Notes under the pieces: generated by a model
Database searches by the model: none
Seen by the model: only the letters and a program-made list of their open reading frames with translations
What the model was told of the DNA's origin: nothing
Program-made: the position numbers and the translations under genes
DNA from: Flavobacteriales bacterium
GTDB lineage: Bacteria; Bacteroidota; Bacteroidia; CAIKAF01
NCBI GenBank assembly: GCA_022402535.1
Contig: JAKRSD010000024.1
Span: forward strand, 60,769-124,768
Direction of reading: 5' to 3'
DNA: 64,000 bases
Shown here: positions 1-8,357 of the stretch, piece by piece
Numbering within the stretch: the stretch's first letter is position 1
Layout of the letters: each line of letters opens with the position of its first letter

Positions 1-288
1 TTCAAATCCGCCCACGGCTGAAATTACTTTATATGATTTAACCAGCTTTTCCCGGTAACGGGCGGGAGTCCAATAATTTGAACCCTGAGGGGTAAATGCT
101 TCGTCGCTTTTGAGCGGGTCGTCTTCGGGGTCAAATAAATTCTCTAAGTTATAAAACATCAGCCTTATGCCTGTTTTGCCGGCTGGGGAAGGCGTATAAT
201 CCGAAGGAAAACCCGAAAACTCAGTGTTGTTTTGGGCAACCGCACAAACCGCAACAAAATAAAAGATAAAAAGAAGGATCTTTCTCAC
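1..288 (-). CDS. Secreted endonuclease/exonuclease/phosphatase (EEP) family protein, N-terminal part only
   Basis: The minus strand reads through from a GTG at 286-288 to the window edge, giving 96 residues of an unfinished protein. It begins VRKILLFIFYFVAVCAVAQN, a signal peptide ending in AVAQ-N, so the protein is exported. After a short linker comes GIRLMFYNLENLFD followed by acidic PEDDP. The N-x-E-N-L-F-D pattern is the first conserved strand of EEP-fold phosphoesterases, where the Asn and Glu help bind the metal; the Bacteroidota secreted members start this way. The catalytic His and Asp lie outside the window. No ATG is available upstream in frame near the signal peptide, so the GTG start is preferred. 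A TACTTTTA sequence lies just upstream on the minus strand (294-301). Substrate cannot be inferred. Confidence 0.75.
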   Translation of the reverse strand, partial: MRKILLFIFYFVAVCAVAQNNTEFSGFPSDYTPSPAGKTGIRLMFYNLENLFDPEDDPLKSDEAFTPQGSNYWTPARYREKLVKSYKVISAVGGFE

Positions 289-400
289 GCCTTAAAAGTA
301 GTTATTTTTAAAAATGACAGAGACTAAACGCTCTCTATTGACTATTCATACAATAGTTTTCAACGTATATTCGTTACACTTTTCATTAACTCATTTCATC

Positions 401-880
401 ATGAAATCCCTGTCCCTCCCTTTTTTATGCGCCTCAGCGTTTCTTATTTTTTCCTGCGGAAACACTCCCGTTAAAGAAGATTTTTCGAACTATCGGTATT
501 TGATGGAAGACACCCTAAATGTGTTTAAGGTGGGTGAACAATTTGTATTTACCGAATCAGAAAATTCCTGCTGCCAAAACGGTTGGATTGTGAACGGCCG
601 TTTTGCCTCAGCTATGCAACACAAAGGATTGATAAATCCCGTGCGCTCCGCTTCTGACATTGCCGACCCCGACTGTGCGGGTTGTTCCAGCTATTTTACT
701 ACGGTTTTTGAATGTATCAAACCCGGTAGAGATACCTTGTATTATGCCTATGTACCCCATGGTGCCAATCTGGAAATGATGGATGATTCGCCCGATTCGG
801 ATACAGTTCCTGCAGATGATGTGGAAGTGGTGAACACCCTGAATGAATATACCCGCCGCTATATTTTTGAAATCAGATAA
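401..880 (+). CDS. Hypothetical lipoprotein, 159 aa
   Basis: I chose the ATG at 401, not the earlier in-frame start at 314, because translation from 401 begins directly with a lipoprotein signal peptide: MKSLSLPFLC, then a hydrophobic stretch and the lipobox IFSC-G, with acylated Cys at residue 19. The mature part is soluble and has a vicinal Cys pair (SCCQNG) and a CAGC motif, suggesting disulfides outside the cytoplasm. I recognise no family. It lies between a divergent secreted phosphoesterase and lysA, with about 70 bases to lysA, and shows no clear operon link to either. Surface lipoprotein of unknown role. Confidence 0.7.
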   Translation: MKSLSLPFLCASAFLIFSCGNTPVKEDFSNYRYLMEDTLNVFKVGEQFVFTESENSCCQNGWIVNGRFASAMQHKGLINPVRSASDIADPDCAGCSSYFTTVFECIKPGRDTLYYAYVPHGANLEMMDDSPDSDTVPADDVEVVNTLNEYTRRYIFEIR

Positions 881-927
881 TCGATTCCGAAAAATATAAG
901 CCCCTTAGGATAGCCCGTATTTTCTAT

Positions 928-935
928 TAGTTTTG
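928..935 (+). promoter_or_regulatory. Promoter -7 box (TAnnTTTG) for lysA
   Basis: TAGTTTTG matches the Bacteroidota sigma-A -7 consensus TAnnTTTG and ends 17 bases before the lysA ATG, so the leader would be about 10 bases. No convincing -33 TTTG at the usual distance was found. Confidence 0.5.
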
Positions 936-952
936 CCGTCCATTCAAAAATC

Positions 953-2179
953 ATGGAACTAAATAACGGAAAATACGAAATCGGCGGGGTGGATGCCCTG
1001 GGTCTGGTGGAGCAGTTTGACTCTCCCCTGTATGTGTATGATGCAGAAATTATGCGTGCCAAATATAAACGCATGACCGATGCATTTAAAGGCACTAGAC
1101 TCAAGATTAAGTATGCCTGTAAAGCCCTCACCAATATTAATGTATTGCGTGTTTTTAAGGATATGGGCTCAGGGCTGGATACCGTTTCCATTCAGGAAGT
1201 GTGGCTGGGACTGAAAGCCGGTTTTGCGCCGGAAGACATTATTTATACGCCCAACTGTGTAAGTATGGAAGAAATATCCATGGCGGTAGATGCAGGCGTT
1301 CGCATCAATATTGACAACATTTCTATTCTGGAGCAGTTCGGAAACAAATACGGGTCTTCGGTTCCTGTCTGCATCCGCGTAAATCCGCATATTATGGCGG
1401 GCGGAAATTCTAAAATATCGGTGGGACACATCGATTCCAAATTCGGAATTTCCATTCATCAGATGCGCCATGTGGAACGTGTAGTAAAATCCATGGGGAT
1501 AAAAATCGAAGGCATTCACATGCACACGGGATCCGACATTCTGGATGTGGGCGTTTTCCTGGCTGCCGCAGATATTCTGTTAGAAACGGCCATGCGATTT
1601 CCCGATTTGAATTATATTGACTTTGGAAGCGGATTTAAAGTGGCATACAAACCCGGTGATATCACCACCGATATTGAAGACTTGGGTAAACGAATGACCG
1701 AACGCTTTAATACTTTCTGCACCGAATATGGTAAAGAACTTGAAATTCATTTTGAACCCGGAAAATTTTTAGTAAGTGAATCGGGCTATTTTCTGGTGAA
1801 AGTGAACGTGATAAAACAAACTACCGCAACCGTTTTTGCTGGGGTTGACAGCGGATTGAACCATCTCATTCGCCCCATGTTTTACGATTCGTATCATCAT
1901 ATTCTGAATCTTTCAAATCCCACGGGAACACAACGTGTGTATACCGTAGTGGGCTATATATGCGAAACCGATACGTTTGCCTGGGACCGCCCCATCAGTG
2001 AAATTCGAGAAGGCGATATTCTGTGTTTTTTAAATGCGGGAGCATACGGACATGTGATGAGCAGTAATTACAATTCCCGATTCCGGCCGGCAGAAGTGCT
2101 GGTGGATGGCGGTAAAGCCAGACTCATTCGCCGGCGCGAGAACCTGGAAGACCTGTTGGCCAATCAGATAGTCGAATAA
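953..2179 (+). CDS. lysA: Diaminopimelate decarboxylase
   Basis: 408 aa, the usual length for LysA. It removes CO2 from meso-diaminopimelate to give L-lysine, the last step of lysine synthesis, in the cytoplasm with PLP. Fold type III alanine-racemase-like barrel at the N-terminus: the PLP lysine is K57 in the motif YACKAL. HMHTGSD near residue 190 and the glycine-rich DFGSGF supply phosphate-binding contacts, EPGKFLV follows, and the C-terminal beta domain has CETDTF in place of the common CESGD, the active-site Cys being kept, then AGAYG. The Bacteroidota branch often shows the CETDTF variant. A -7 box sits just upstream. The gene stands alone without other lysine genes. Confidence 0.95.
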   Translation: MELNNGKYEIGGVDALGLVEQFDSPLYVYDAEIMRAKYKRMTDAFKGTRLKIKYACKALTNINVLRVFKDMGSGLDTVSIQEVWLGLKAGFAPEDIIYTPNCVSMEEISMAVDAGVRINIDNISILEQFGNKYGSSVPVCIRVNPHIMAGGNSKISVGHIDSKFGISIHQMRHVERVVKSMGIKIEGIHMHTGSDILDVGVFLAAADILLETAMRFPDLNYIDFGSGFKVAYKPGDITTDIEDLGKRMTERFNTFCTEYGKELEIHFEPGKFLVSESGYFLVKVNVIKQTTATVFAGVDSGLNHLIRPMFYDSYHHILNLSNPTGTQRVYTVVGYICETDTFAWDRPISEIREGDILCFLNAGAYGHVMSSNYNSRFRPAEVLVDGGKARLIRRRENLEDLLANQIVE

Positions 2180-2193
2180 AACCAGACAAAAAA

Positions 2194-2239
2194 CTTTGTT
2201 TTGTTTAACTTTTAAACTAAATAATTAAACAAAACAAGG
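2194..2239. repeat. AT-rich inverted repeat between lysA and folE
   Basis: A 13-base perfect arm at 2196-2208 (TTGTTTTGTTTAA) is matched by its reverse complement at 2225-2237, extendable by a G-T and a C-G pair, with a 16-base loop. There is no T-run after it, so a classic terminator is doubtful. It may be an mRNA 3' structure of lysA, or an operator upstream of folE. Confidence 0.5.
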
Positions 2240-2272
2240 GAATAAGGGTTTCTATGGGTAAATTTAAACAAG

Positions 2273-2983
2273 ATGAATACCCAAAACGGAAACACACTGG
2301 ATATATCTGCCATACTGAACGGAAATACTAAAAACGGATACGATTTACACGATGAAATCGGCGATTCGCATGTGGGAACTTCGGCCGATACGCCTATGAG
2401 GCCCGATGCATTTGAAATATCTGACCAAGAAAAAATCAAACGGATTGAATTTCATTTTCGCGAAATCATGCATACGCTGGGCTTAGATTTAACCGACGAC
2501 AGCCTGAACGGAACGCCCAAACGCGTAGCCAAAATGTATGTGGAAGAAATATTCAGCGGATTAAATCCGGCCAATAAACCGCAGATTGCCCTGTTTGAAA
2601 ACAAATACAAGTATGGCGAAATGCTGGTGGAAAAAAATATCACCTTTTTCAGCAACTGCGAACACCATTTTGTACCCATTATCGGCAGGGCGCATGTGGC
2701 ATATATAAGCAGCGGAAAAGTAATCGGGCTGAGTAAAATCAACCGTCTGGTGCAGCATTTTGCCAAACGTCCGCAGGTGCAGGAAAGACTCACCGTGCAG
2801 ATTGCCGAAGAACTTAAAAAAGTATTACAAACCGAAGATGTGGCCATAGTCATTGATGCCGAGCATTTGTGTGTTTCATCGCGAGGAATCAAAGATGTAA
2901 ACAGCAGTACCGTTACTTCTGCATTTCATGGGGCATTTTTAGAATCGGACGTGCAAAAGAAATTTTTGCAGTTCATCGCCTGA
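2273..2983 (+). CDS. folE: GTP cyclohydrolase I
   Basis: 236 aa. Converts GTP to 7,8-dihydroneopterin triphosphate, first step of tetrahydrofolate and pterin synthesis. Zinc ligands are visible: C129 in CEHH (129-132) and C200 in HLCVSSRGI, both intact, so this is the zinc-dependent FolE1 type. NGTPKRVAKMYVE at about 79-91 and QERLT are family signatures. The first ~50 residues are a low-conservation, polar extension seen in many Bacteroidota members. It lies 93 bases after lysA with an inverted repeat between, so co-transcription is uncertain. folC, a later folate gene, is elsewhere in the window at 42676-43977. Confidence 0.95.
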   Translation: MNTQNGNTLDISAILNGNTKNGYDLHDEIGDSHVGTSADTPMRPDAFEISDQEKIKRIEFHFREIMHTLGLDLTDDSLNGTPKRVAKMYVEEIFSGLNPANKPQIALFENKYKYGEMLVEKNITFFSNCEHHFVPIIGRAHVAYISSGKVIGLSKINRLVQHFAKRPQVQERLTVQIAEELKKVLQTEDVAIVIDAEHLCVSSRGIKDVNSSTVTSAFHGAFLESDVQKKFLQFIA

Positions 2984-3007
2984 TAATCGGTTTCGGTTTA
3001 TTTCCGA

Positions 3008-3015
3008 TACTTTTG
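3008..3015 (+). promoter_or_regulatory. Promoter -7 box (TAnnTTTG) for hutI, implying a leaderless mRNA
   Basis: TACTTTTG ends 4 bases before the hutI ATG at 3020. With the usual 5-8 base distance to the +1 site, transcription would start at or within the start codon. Confidence 0.5.
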
Positions 3016-3019
3016 GGCT

Positions 3020-4273
3020 ATGTTACTTTTTGAAAACATAAAAGCCCTTCATGGAATTTATGCCGAAAACCCGGGACGGGTTGCGGGCAAAGACATGGCC
3101 CTTTGGCCCCATATTGAAAATGCCTATCTGGCAGTGAAAGATGGTAAAATACTGGACTTCGGCCCTATGGATTCTCTGTCTCAAACGCCGTTTGCTCAGC
3201 AATCTTCATCCATACAACGAATTGATGTAAGCGGCAGAATGATACTGCCCGGATTTTGCGACAGCCATACCCATATTGTATTTGCCGGCAGCCGAGAAAA
3301 TGAATTTATCGACAAAATTAACGGACTCACCTATGCCGAAATAGCCCAACGCGGTGGCGGCATTTTAAACTCCGCCAAAAAGCTGGCGTCCACAAGCGAA
3401 GACGAACTTTTTGCACAATCGGCCGAACGGGTAAAAGAAGTCATATCCAAAGGAACCACCGCGCTCGAAATCAAAAGCGGATACGGATTAGACACCGAAA
3501 ACGAACTGAAAATGCTGCGGGTAATCCGCCGTTTAAAAGCACATTTTCCCATTCATATTACCTCAACACTGCTGGCGGCGCACGCCCTACCCGCAGAATT
3601 TAAAGAGAATAAAGAAGGGTTCATTCAAATGGTGCTGAATGAAATGATACCTGCAGCAGCAAAGGAACAACTGGCAGATTTTGTGGATGTGTTTTGCGAA
3701 ACCAATTTCTTCACGGAAGAAGACACGCTGCGTATATCAGAAAAAGCAGCACAATACGGCATAAAAACCAAAATTCATGGAAATCAATTGGGACATTCGG
3801 GAGGCGTTAGGGCAGCCGTGAAAGCCGGCGCGGTAAGTGTGGATCATCTGGAACATTTGAATGAAGAAGAAATCCGAATGTTGGCATCCTCATCTGTAAT
3901 CCCTACGGTTTTACCCAATTGTTCGCTGTTTCTGCGGATGCAGTATGCCCCGGCACGCGAAATGATTTCAGCAGGATTACCTTTATGTATCGCCACTGAT
4001 TTTAATCCGGGTTCAGCTCCATCGGGCGATATGCTTTTTGCGGCCTCACTGGCCTGCATTCAGATGAAACTATTGCCGGAAGAAGCCTTTTGTGCGGCTA
4101 CCATAAACGGAGCTGCCGCCATGAATCTGGAATCGGTCACCGGAACAATCACCCCAGGAAAATGGGCCGACTTTATCATCACCCAACCGGTGTCTTCCCT
4201 AGCCTTCTTACCTTACAGGTTCACCAAAAACCATATCTACAACGTATATGTAAAGGGGTATGAAGTTTATTAA
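3020..4273 (+). CDS. hutI: Imidazolonepropionase
   Basis: 417 aa, normal length. Amidohydrolase-fold enzyme that hydrolyses 4-imidazolone-5-propionate to N-formimino-L-glutamate, third step of histidine degradation. Metal site motifs are visible: GFCDSHTHIVFAG at about 78-90 (HxH), a later His in HGNQLGHSGG, and the catalytic Asp in CIATDFNPG. EIKSGYGLD is the substrate-binding signature of HutI and separates it from other amidohydrolases. No hutH, hutU or hutG is in the window, so the pathway is split in this genome or the gene is single here. A -7 box overlaps the region where a leader would be. Confidence 0.94.
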   Translation: MLLFENIKALHGIYAENPGRVAGKDMALWPHIENAYLAVKDGKILDFGPMDSLSQTPFAQQSSSIQRIDVSGRMILPGFCDSHTHIVFAGSRENEFIDKINGLTYAEIAQRGGGILNSAKKLASTSEDELFAQSAERVKEVISKGTTALEIKSGYGLDTENELKMLRVIRRLKAHFPIHITSTLLAAHALPAEFKENKEGFIQMVLNEMIPAAAKEQLADFVDVFCETNFFTEEDTLRISEKAAQYGIKTKIHGNQLGHSGGVRAAVKAGAVSVDHLEHLNEEEIRMLASSSVIPTVLPNCSLFLRMQYAPAREMISAGLPLCIATDFNPGSAPSGDMLFAASLACIQMKLLPEEAFCAATINGAAAMNLESVTGTITPGKWADFIITQPVSSLAFLPYRFTKNHIYNVYVKGYEVY

Positions 4274-4576
4274 AAATCAAATAATAGAGTTTTATAAATT
4301 TTATATTCATTAGACATTGAGCTGAAATAAAACTAAATCATTCTTGCAAGTAAAGAATCTTAAAAGGCTCTTAATAATACTAAAGCCTATCTTTAAATTT
4401 TGATATTTCTACAGGTTGTTTCCACGTGTCAACAGGCGCATTTTTTTTTCAGATTTAACTTACCCAAACAGGAAATATGACCCATATTTCTATAAATGTT
4501 TTGTGCATTATATAAGGTTCTCTTTTTTAAAAACAGAGGAAAAACCTATCTTTAGCCAAATTAAATCATAACAAAT
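4274..4576. other. 303-base intergenic region upstream of a T9SS protein gene
   Basis: AT-rich. It holds a run of nine T (4441-4449) and the probable promoter of the downstream gene near its end. No ORF with coding character, no tRNA and no strong hairpin seen. hutI has no obvious terminator at its start. Confidence 0.6.
4547..4554 (+). promoter_or_regulatory. Possible -7 box (TATCTTTA) for the T9SS protein gene
   Basis: TATCTTTA, 22 bases before the ATG, deviates from TAnnTTTG at the last base. A similar TAACTTTA precedes the giant adhesin gene starting at 61347. Confidence 0.35.
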
Positions 4577-7297
4577 ATGAAAAAACTCTTCTTTACCTTT
4601 TTCAGCGTAGGCATTGTAGGCTGGGCCATGGGTCAAAAAGCCACGGTTAATCCCGCTCCCTATGCCAATGTACTGCACCAAAAAGTGCTGGACCTAAACA
4701 CCAACCGTCCCAAAACATTGGTTTGCTCGGATACGTTACGCTATCCACAAATGAAAGAACAAGTAATCGGCTCACCGGCCAATCCGCAATTTTACACGTT
4801 TGAACTCTGGACCGTAGATGCCGAATTTATGTCGCAGACCTTTCTGCTCAGCGGTGCCAGCATGAACGTGAGCGGAGTGGAATTTTTCGGAAGACGTTCG
4901 CCAAGCAGTACACCCAACCTACAGGTAAGAGCCTCCATTTTTAATGTGGATGCCAATAACAATCCGACTACTTCAATTGGTTTTGCCGATATCACCATTA
5001 CGGATACGCTATTCGGTTACCGGCAGGTTAATTTTGCCAGTGCCCTGTCGGTGAGTAATAATTATGCCGTGGTGATACATCCTATCAGTTCAGGTGGTAT
5101 TGTTCAATTCTATGTGAATAACGCCGTACCCAATCAGCCCCAGGATGAAAACCTGTCGCGCATCCGTTCGAGTTTTTATGCTTCATCTAACGGCAACTGG
5201 GTAAGTGTACCCACACTTACGGCCGGTTTTACGGGCGGTCCTTACGATTTTGAAATGCTGGTGGCCCCCAAAGTATCCTATACCATCAACACGAGCTTTA
5301 CGGCTACGCCCAATCCTGTGTGTTTTGGCACCCCCGTGAATTTTACCAATACCTCCACTCCGAACAGTATTCTGAGCAGCCGTATGTATAACTTCAACCG
5401 CATGCGTACTCATTTTCAATCCATTCCGGATTCTACCTATGTGTACAACATGGGCGGTGCCGCTCCCCTGATTTGGAATGCCAATACTACGTACACATTT
5501 CCCACGGTAACCACACATAATCCCGCGCTGTTTACTCTGGGTGGTTTATGGGCAAACTGTTTAGACAACGCCACCCAGGCTATTACGGTGAATGCACTGC
5601 CTACGGTAAGTGCAGGAGCCGTGAATCCAACATTCTGTTCGGGAGGAAGCACCACGTTAAACGCATCGGGAGCAAGTACCTATACCTGGTCTCCATCTAC
5701 GGGACTCTCCGCTACCACGGGAAATTCGGTGACGGCTTCGCCCACCTCGCCTACCACGTATACCGTTACAGGAACACTGGCCGGTTGTTCCAATACGGCA
5801 CAGGTAACTTTAAACATACTGCCTTTGGATAATGCAAACTTTGTGTATTCCTCAAATACCATTTGTGACGGAGGACCGAATATTACCCCGACTACAAATG
5901 TGGCAGGTATCTTTTCTTCTACTCCTGGAGGACTGATTTTTGCCAACAGCGTTACCGGCGAAATTAATGTCGCAGCCAGCTCACCGGGTATTTATTCCGT
6001 TACGTATTCAACCAACGGAACCTGCCCCAACAGCAGTACCCAAACACTGAATATTACCAATGCTCCGGATGCAGGCTTTTCTTATCCCAATGCGGCCTAC
6101 TGTGCCAATGGAACCAATCCGGGTCCTGTGTTTGGCAGCGGAGCCAGTGCGGGTACTTTCAGTTCTACGGGCGGTTTATCCATCAACCCAGGTACGGGAA
6201 TCATAAACCTGGCCGCGAGCATTCCCGGAAACTACGTGGTAACCAATACCATTGCCGCATCGGGGGTTTGTCCAGCCGCTTCTTCTACCACAAATATTAC
6301 CATCCACGATGTGCCCATGGCTGAAATCAGCGGAGGCGGTGCAATCTGCGATGATGGTATTTCCACTTCAAACCTAACCATTGCCCTTTCGGGAAGCGGT
6401 CCCTGGAATTTTACGTTCACCGATGGAACGGATAATTTTGACGTTAACAATTATGCCCAAAACACTTTTGGGGTTAGTGTGGGCAATGCAGGAACCTATA
6501 CCGTAGTGAACGTAACCGATGCGTTCTGTTCTAATACAGGAACAGGCATTGCTACCGTAGTGGTGAATCCCCTGCCTACCGTAACGCTTGAAGCATTTGA
6601 TGCCGTATGTTCCAATGCTTCGGCTATTACGCTGAGCGGTGGTCTTCCTGCGGGAGGAACCTACTCAGGAACCGGAGTTAGCGGAGGTGTATTTACACCC
6701 GCCAATGCTCCTTTAGGAAGTGATATCATATACACATATACTGACATCAACAATTGTTCTTCTTCGGCCACGCAAAGCATTGACGTAAATGCGGCTCCAA
6801 GCGTATCATTTACTCTTTCTGCAGATACGCTTTGCGTTTATTCTGCCGAGCTTGCCCTTTCGGGAGCTACTCCCGCGGGTGGCACATTCTCAGGAACCGG
6901 CGTAACGGGCAACACGTTTAACCCGGCCACTGCAGGAACAGGTTCGTTTGTAATCGAATACATTTACACCGATAACAACAACTGTGTAGGCATCGCTTCT
7001 GAAACCATTGCCGTAAGCGCTTGTGCCGGTATCAATGAAAACAATCCTGTTGAAAACCTGATTTTGGCTCCAAATCCTGTTACCGACAGGTTACACATCA
7101 GCTTCACTCCCGCCACTCCGGGCAAAGTGATGATGAAAATTCTCTCAGCCAACGGAAAACTGGTACACACCGAGCAGTTTGTAAACACACTGCAAGTGAA
7201 TACCAGCGTAGATGTGGCTTCTTTTGCCAAAGGTGTGTACTTTGTACAGTTCATGACCGACAAAGGACAGGTTACGCATAAAATTCTGGTTCAGTAA
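4577..7297 (+). CDS. T9SS-sorted surface protein with Ig/PKD-like repeats, 906 aa
   Basis: Signal peptide MKKLFFTFFSVGIVGWAMGQ. The first ~240 residues form a beta-rich region of unknown family. From about residue 245 come Ig/PKD-like modules, each opening with a Cys near a 'V-C-F-G' or 'C-S-G-G' pattern and closing with TVN-type strands; two late modules near 690-840 share the pattern PAGGT(Y/F)SGTGV. The last ~75 residues, starting NLILAPNPVTDRLHISF and ending KILVQ, are a type A T9SS C-terminal sorting domain, which directs passage through the outer membrane and is then cut off as the protein is anchored or released. No catalytic motif seen; adhesion or a structural surface role is an inference. 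A strong bidirectional terminator follows. Confidence 0.85.
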   Translation: MKKLFFTFFSVGIVGWAMGQKATVNPAPYANVLHQKVLDLNTNRPKTLVCSDTLRYPQMKEQVIGSPANPQFYTFELWTVDAEFMSQTFLLSGASMNVSGVEFFGRRSPSSTPNLQVRASIFNVDANNNPTTSIGFADITITDTLFGYRQVNFASALSVSNNYAVVIHPISSGGIVQFYVNNAVPNQPQDENLSRIRSSFYASSNGNWVSVPTLTAGFTGGPYDFEMLVAPKVSYTINTSFTATPNPVCFGTPVNFTNTSTPNSILSSRMYNFNRMRTHFQSIPDSTYVYNMGGAAPLIWNANTTYTFPTVTTHNPALFTLGGLWANCLDNATQAITVNALPTVSAGAVNPTFCSGGSTTLNASGASTYTWSPSTGLSATTGNSVTASPTSPTTYTVTGTLAGCSNTAQVTLNILPLDNANFVYSSNTICDGGPNITPTTNVAGIFSSTPGGLIFANSVTGEINVAASSPGIYSVTYSTNGTCPNSSTQTLNITNAPDAGFSYPNAAYCANGTNPGPVFGSGASAGTFSSTGGLSINPGTGIINLAASIPGNYVVTNTIAASGVCPAASSTTNITIHDVPMAEISGGGAICDDGISTSNLTIALSGSGPWNFTFTDGTDNFDVNNYAQNTFGVSVGNAGTYTVVNVTDAFCSNTGTGIATVVVNPLPTVTLEAFDAVCSNASAITLSGGLPAGGTYSGTGVSGGVFTPANAPLGSDIIYTYTDINNCSSSATQSIDVNAAPSVSFTLSADTLCVYSAELALSGATPAGGTFSGTGVTGNTFNPATAGTGSFVIEYIYTDNNNCVGIASETIAVSACAGINENNPVENLILAPNPVTDRLHISFTPATPGKVMMKILSANGKLVHTEQFVNTLQVNTSVDVASFAKGVYFVQFMTDKGQVTHKILVQ

Positions 7298-7316
7298 ACG
7301 AACCTATTCTTAAATT

Positions 7317-7349
7317 AAAAAGCCCTGTCGTTATCGGCAGGGCTTTTTT
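7317..7349. terminator. Bidirectional intrinsic terminator between convergent genes
   Basis: Stem AGCCCTGTCG / CGGCAGGGCT (7321-7330 and 7335-7344, one G-T pair) with a TTAT loop, preceded by A-run and followed by six T, so it can serve both the upstream + gene and the convergent - gene. Confidence 0.88.
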
Positions 7350-7370
7350 AATGAAATAAAATATCAAATC

Positions 7371-8192
7371 CTAGCTTAGAAATTTATCCTTCAGGGAGTA
7401 CGTATAATTTTTATAAATGGTAATGGCACCCTGCGCATCATTTTTCTGAATCTGTTCAAGGGTGGGAAGAATCATTTCACGATAAATTCCTTCAAACACT
7501 TCGGTTTGATTTTCCTGAGTTTTTATTGCTTTTACTATTCCCGGTGCAATGGCGTAATATTCTTTTACGAGGGCCAGACCTTCATCAGATTGAAGCAACA
7601 CCTGATCGCGGAAATCACGCAGACCGGTAAGCTCTTCACAATCATCCGCCTTACCCATAAACTCCACACAGGCCGTGGTTAAGAAACAATCATCAAACGA
7701 ATCGTCGTATTCACTCAAAAACACATGCGTCGCATTTTTCTTATCCGTAATATTGACTTTACCATAGGTAGTGCTATAATCATAACTAAAGGAAAGCACT
7801 TTAAAATTCACATCAGAAGTGGGCGTAAACTCGTTGCGCAGCACTTCTTTTTGTTTGGCCGTAACATTATTGACGGATGTTCCAGCGCTTTTGGACGTTT
7901 CAATCACATAGGTGGCTTCGTAAATTTTTCTGACCTCTCCTTTATCATGAAATAATTTTAAGTTCATCAGTTTATCCTCAGCCACTGCTGCTTCCGGACT
8001 TTTAGCCGAAGAGGGACAAAAAGTGAGTTCCCAAGTAATTTTTTCCGTGTTGTTATTCAGATTCTGGGTACCGTTGAAAAGCCTTTTGGTACAGGCGGTT
8101 TCTTTATTATTTTGGGCTTTAGACTGTAAAGAAACCAATCCAATCCCGGCGGTTGCCAGTGCGGCACTCTTAAAAAAATTGCGACGTTTCAT
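7371..8192 (-). CDS. Tat-signal protein with CFI-box-like motif, 273 aa
   Basis: Starts MKRRNFFKSAALATAGIGLV, a twin-arginine type signal (RRNFFK) with cleavage near SKAQN. The middle ~130 residues match no family I know. From residue 169 the sequence reads CFLTTACV, then DDCEELTGLRDFRDQVL (184-199) and EYYAIAPGIV (211-220). This arrangement of a CF[IL]-T-A box, LRxFRD, then YYxxxP matches the small domain named CFI-box, usually found at the C-terminus of otherwise unrelated bacterial proteins and of unknown function; here about 50 residues follow it. The paired cysteines (169, 175, 185) are conserved in that domain. Its own -7 box lies 20 bases upstream. Role unknown. Confidence 0.7.
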   Translation of the reverse strand: MKRRNFFKSAALATAGIGLVSLQSKAQNNKETACTKRLFNGTQNLNNNTEKITWELTFCPSSAKSPEAAVAEDKLMNLKLFHDKGEVRKIYEATYVIETSKSAGTSVNNVTAKQKEVLRNEFTPTSDVNFKVLSFSYDYSTTYGKVNITDKKNATHVFLSEYDDSFDDCFLTTACVEFMGKADDCEELTGLRDFRDQVLLQSDEGLALVKEYYAIAPGIVKAIKTQENQTEVFEGIYREMILPTLEQIQKNDAQGAITIYKNYTYSLKDKFLS

Positions 8193-8212
8193 AAGTTAAG
8201 TGATTTATATTT

Positions 8213-8220
8213 CAAATGTA
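8213..8220 (-). promoter_or_regulatory. Promoter -7 box (TACATTTG) for the CFI-box protein gene
   Basis: On the minus strand TACATTTG exactly matches TAnnTTTG and ends 20 bases before the ATG at 8192. Confidence 0.5.
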
Positions 8221-8313
8221 GCATAAATATGAAATGCCGGAATTACATCAAATGAGGTATTTATGACAGGAATTACCTGCCGAAAACGGCTGTGGTTTGT
8301 AAAACTAAAATGT

Positions 8314-8321
8314 TACTTTTG
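8314..8321 (+). promoter_or_regulatory. Promoter -7 box (TACTTTTG) for acnA
   Basis: TACTTTTG lies 36 bases before the chosen acnA ATG at 8358 and downstream of an alternative in-frame GTG at 8292, which argues against that earlier start. A TTTG at 8296-8299 is closer than usual for a -33 element. Confidence 0.5.
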
Positions 8322-8357
8322 CGCGAAGAACGAAATACACTGATTTTACAATACATT

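Noticed and set aside
4441..4449. Run of nine T as a possible phase-variable tract
   Set aside because: It lies in a non-coding gap more than 120 bases upstream of the next ATG and not between promoter elements, so a slippage effect on expression is not supported.
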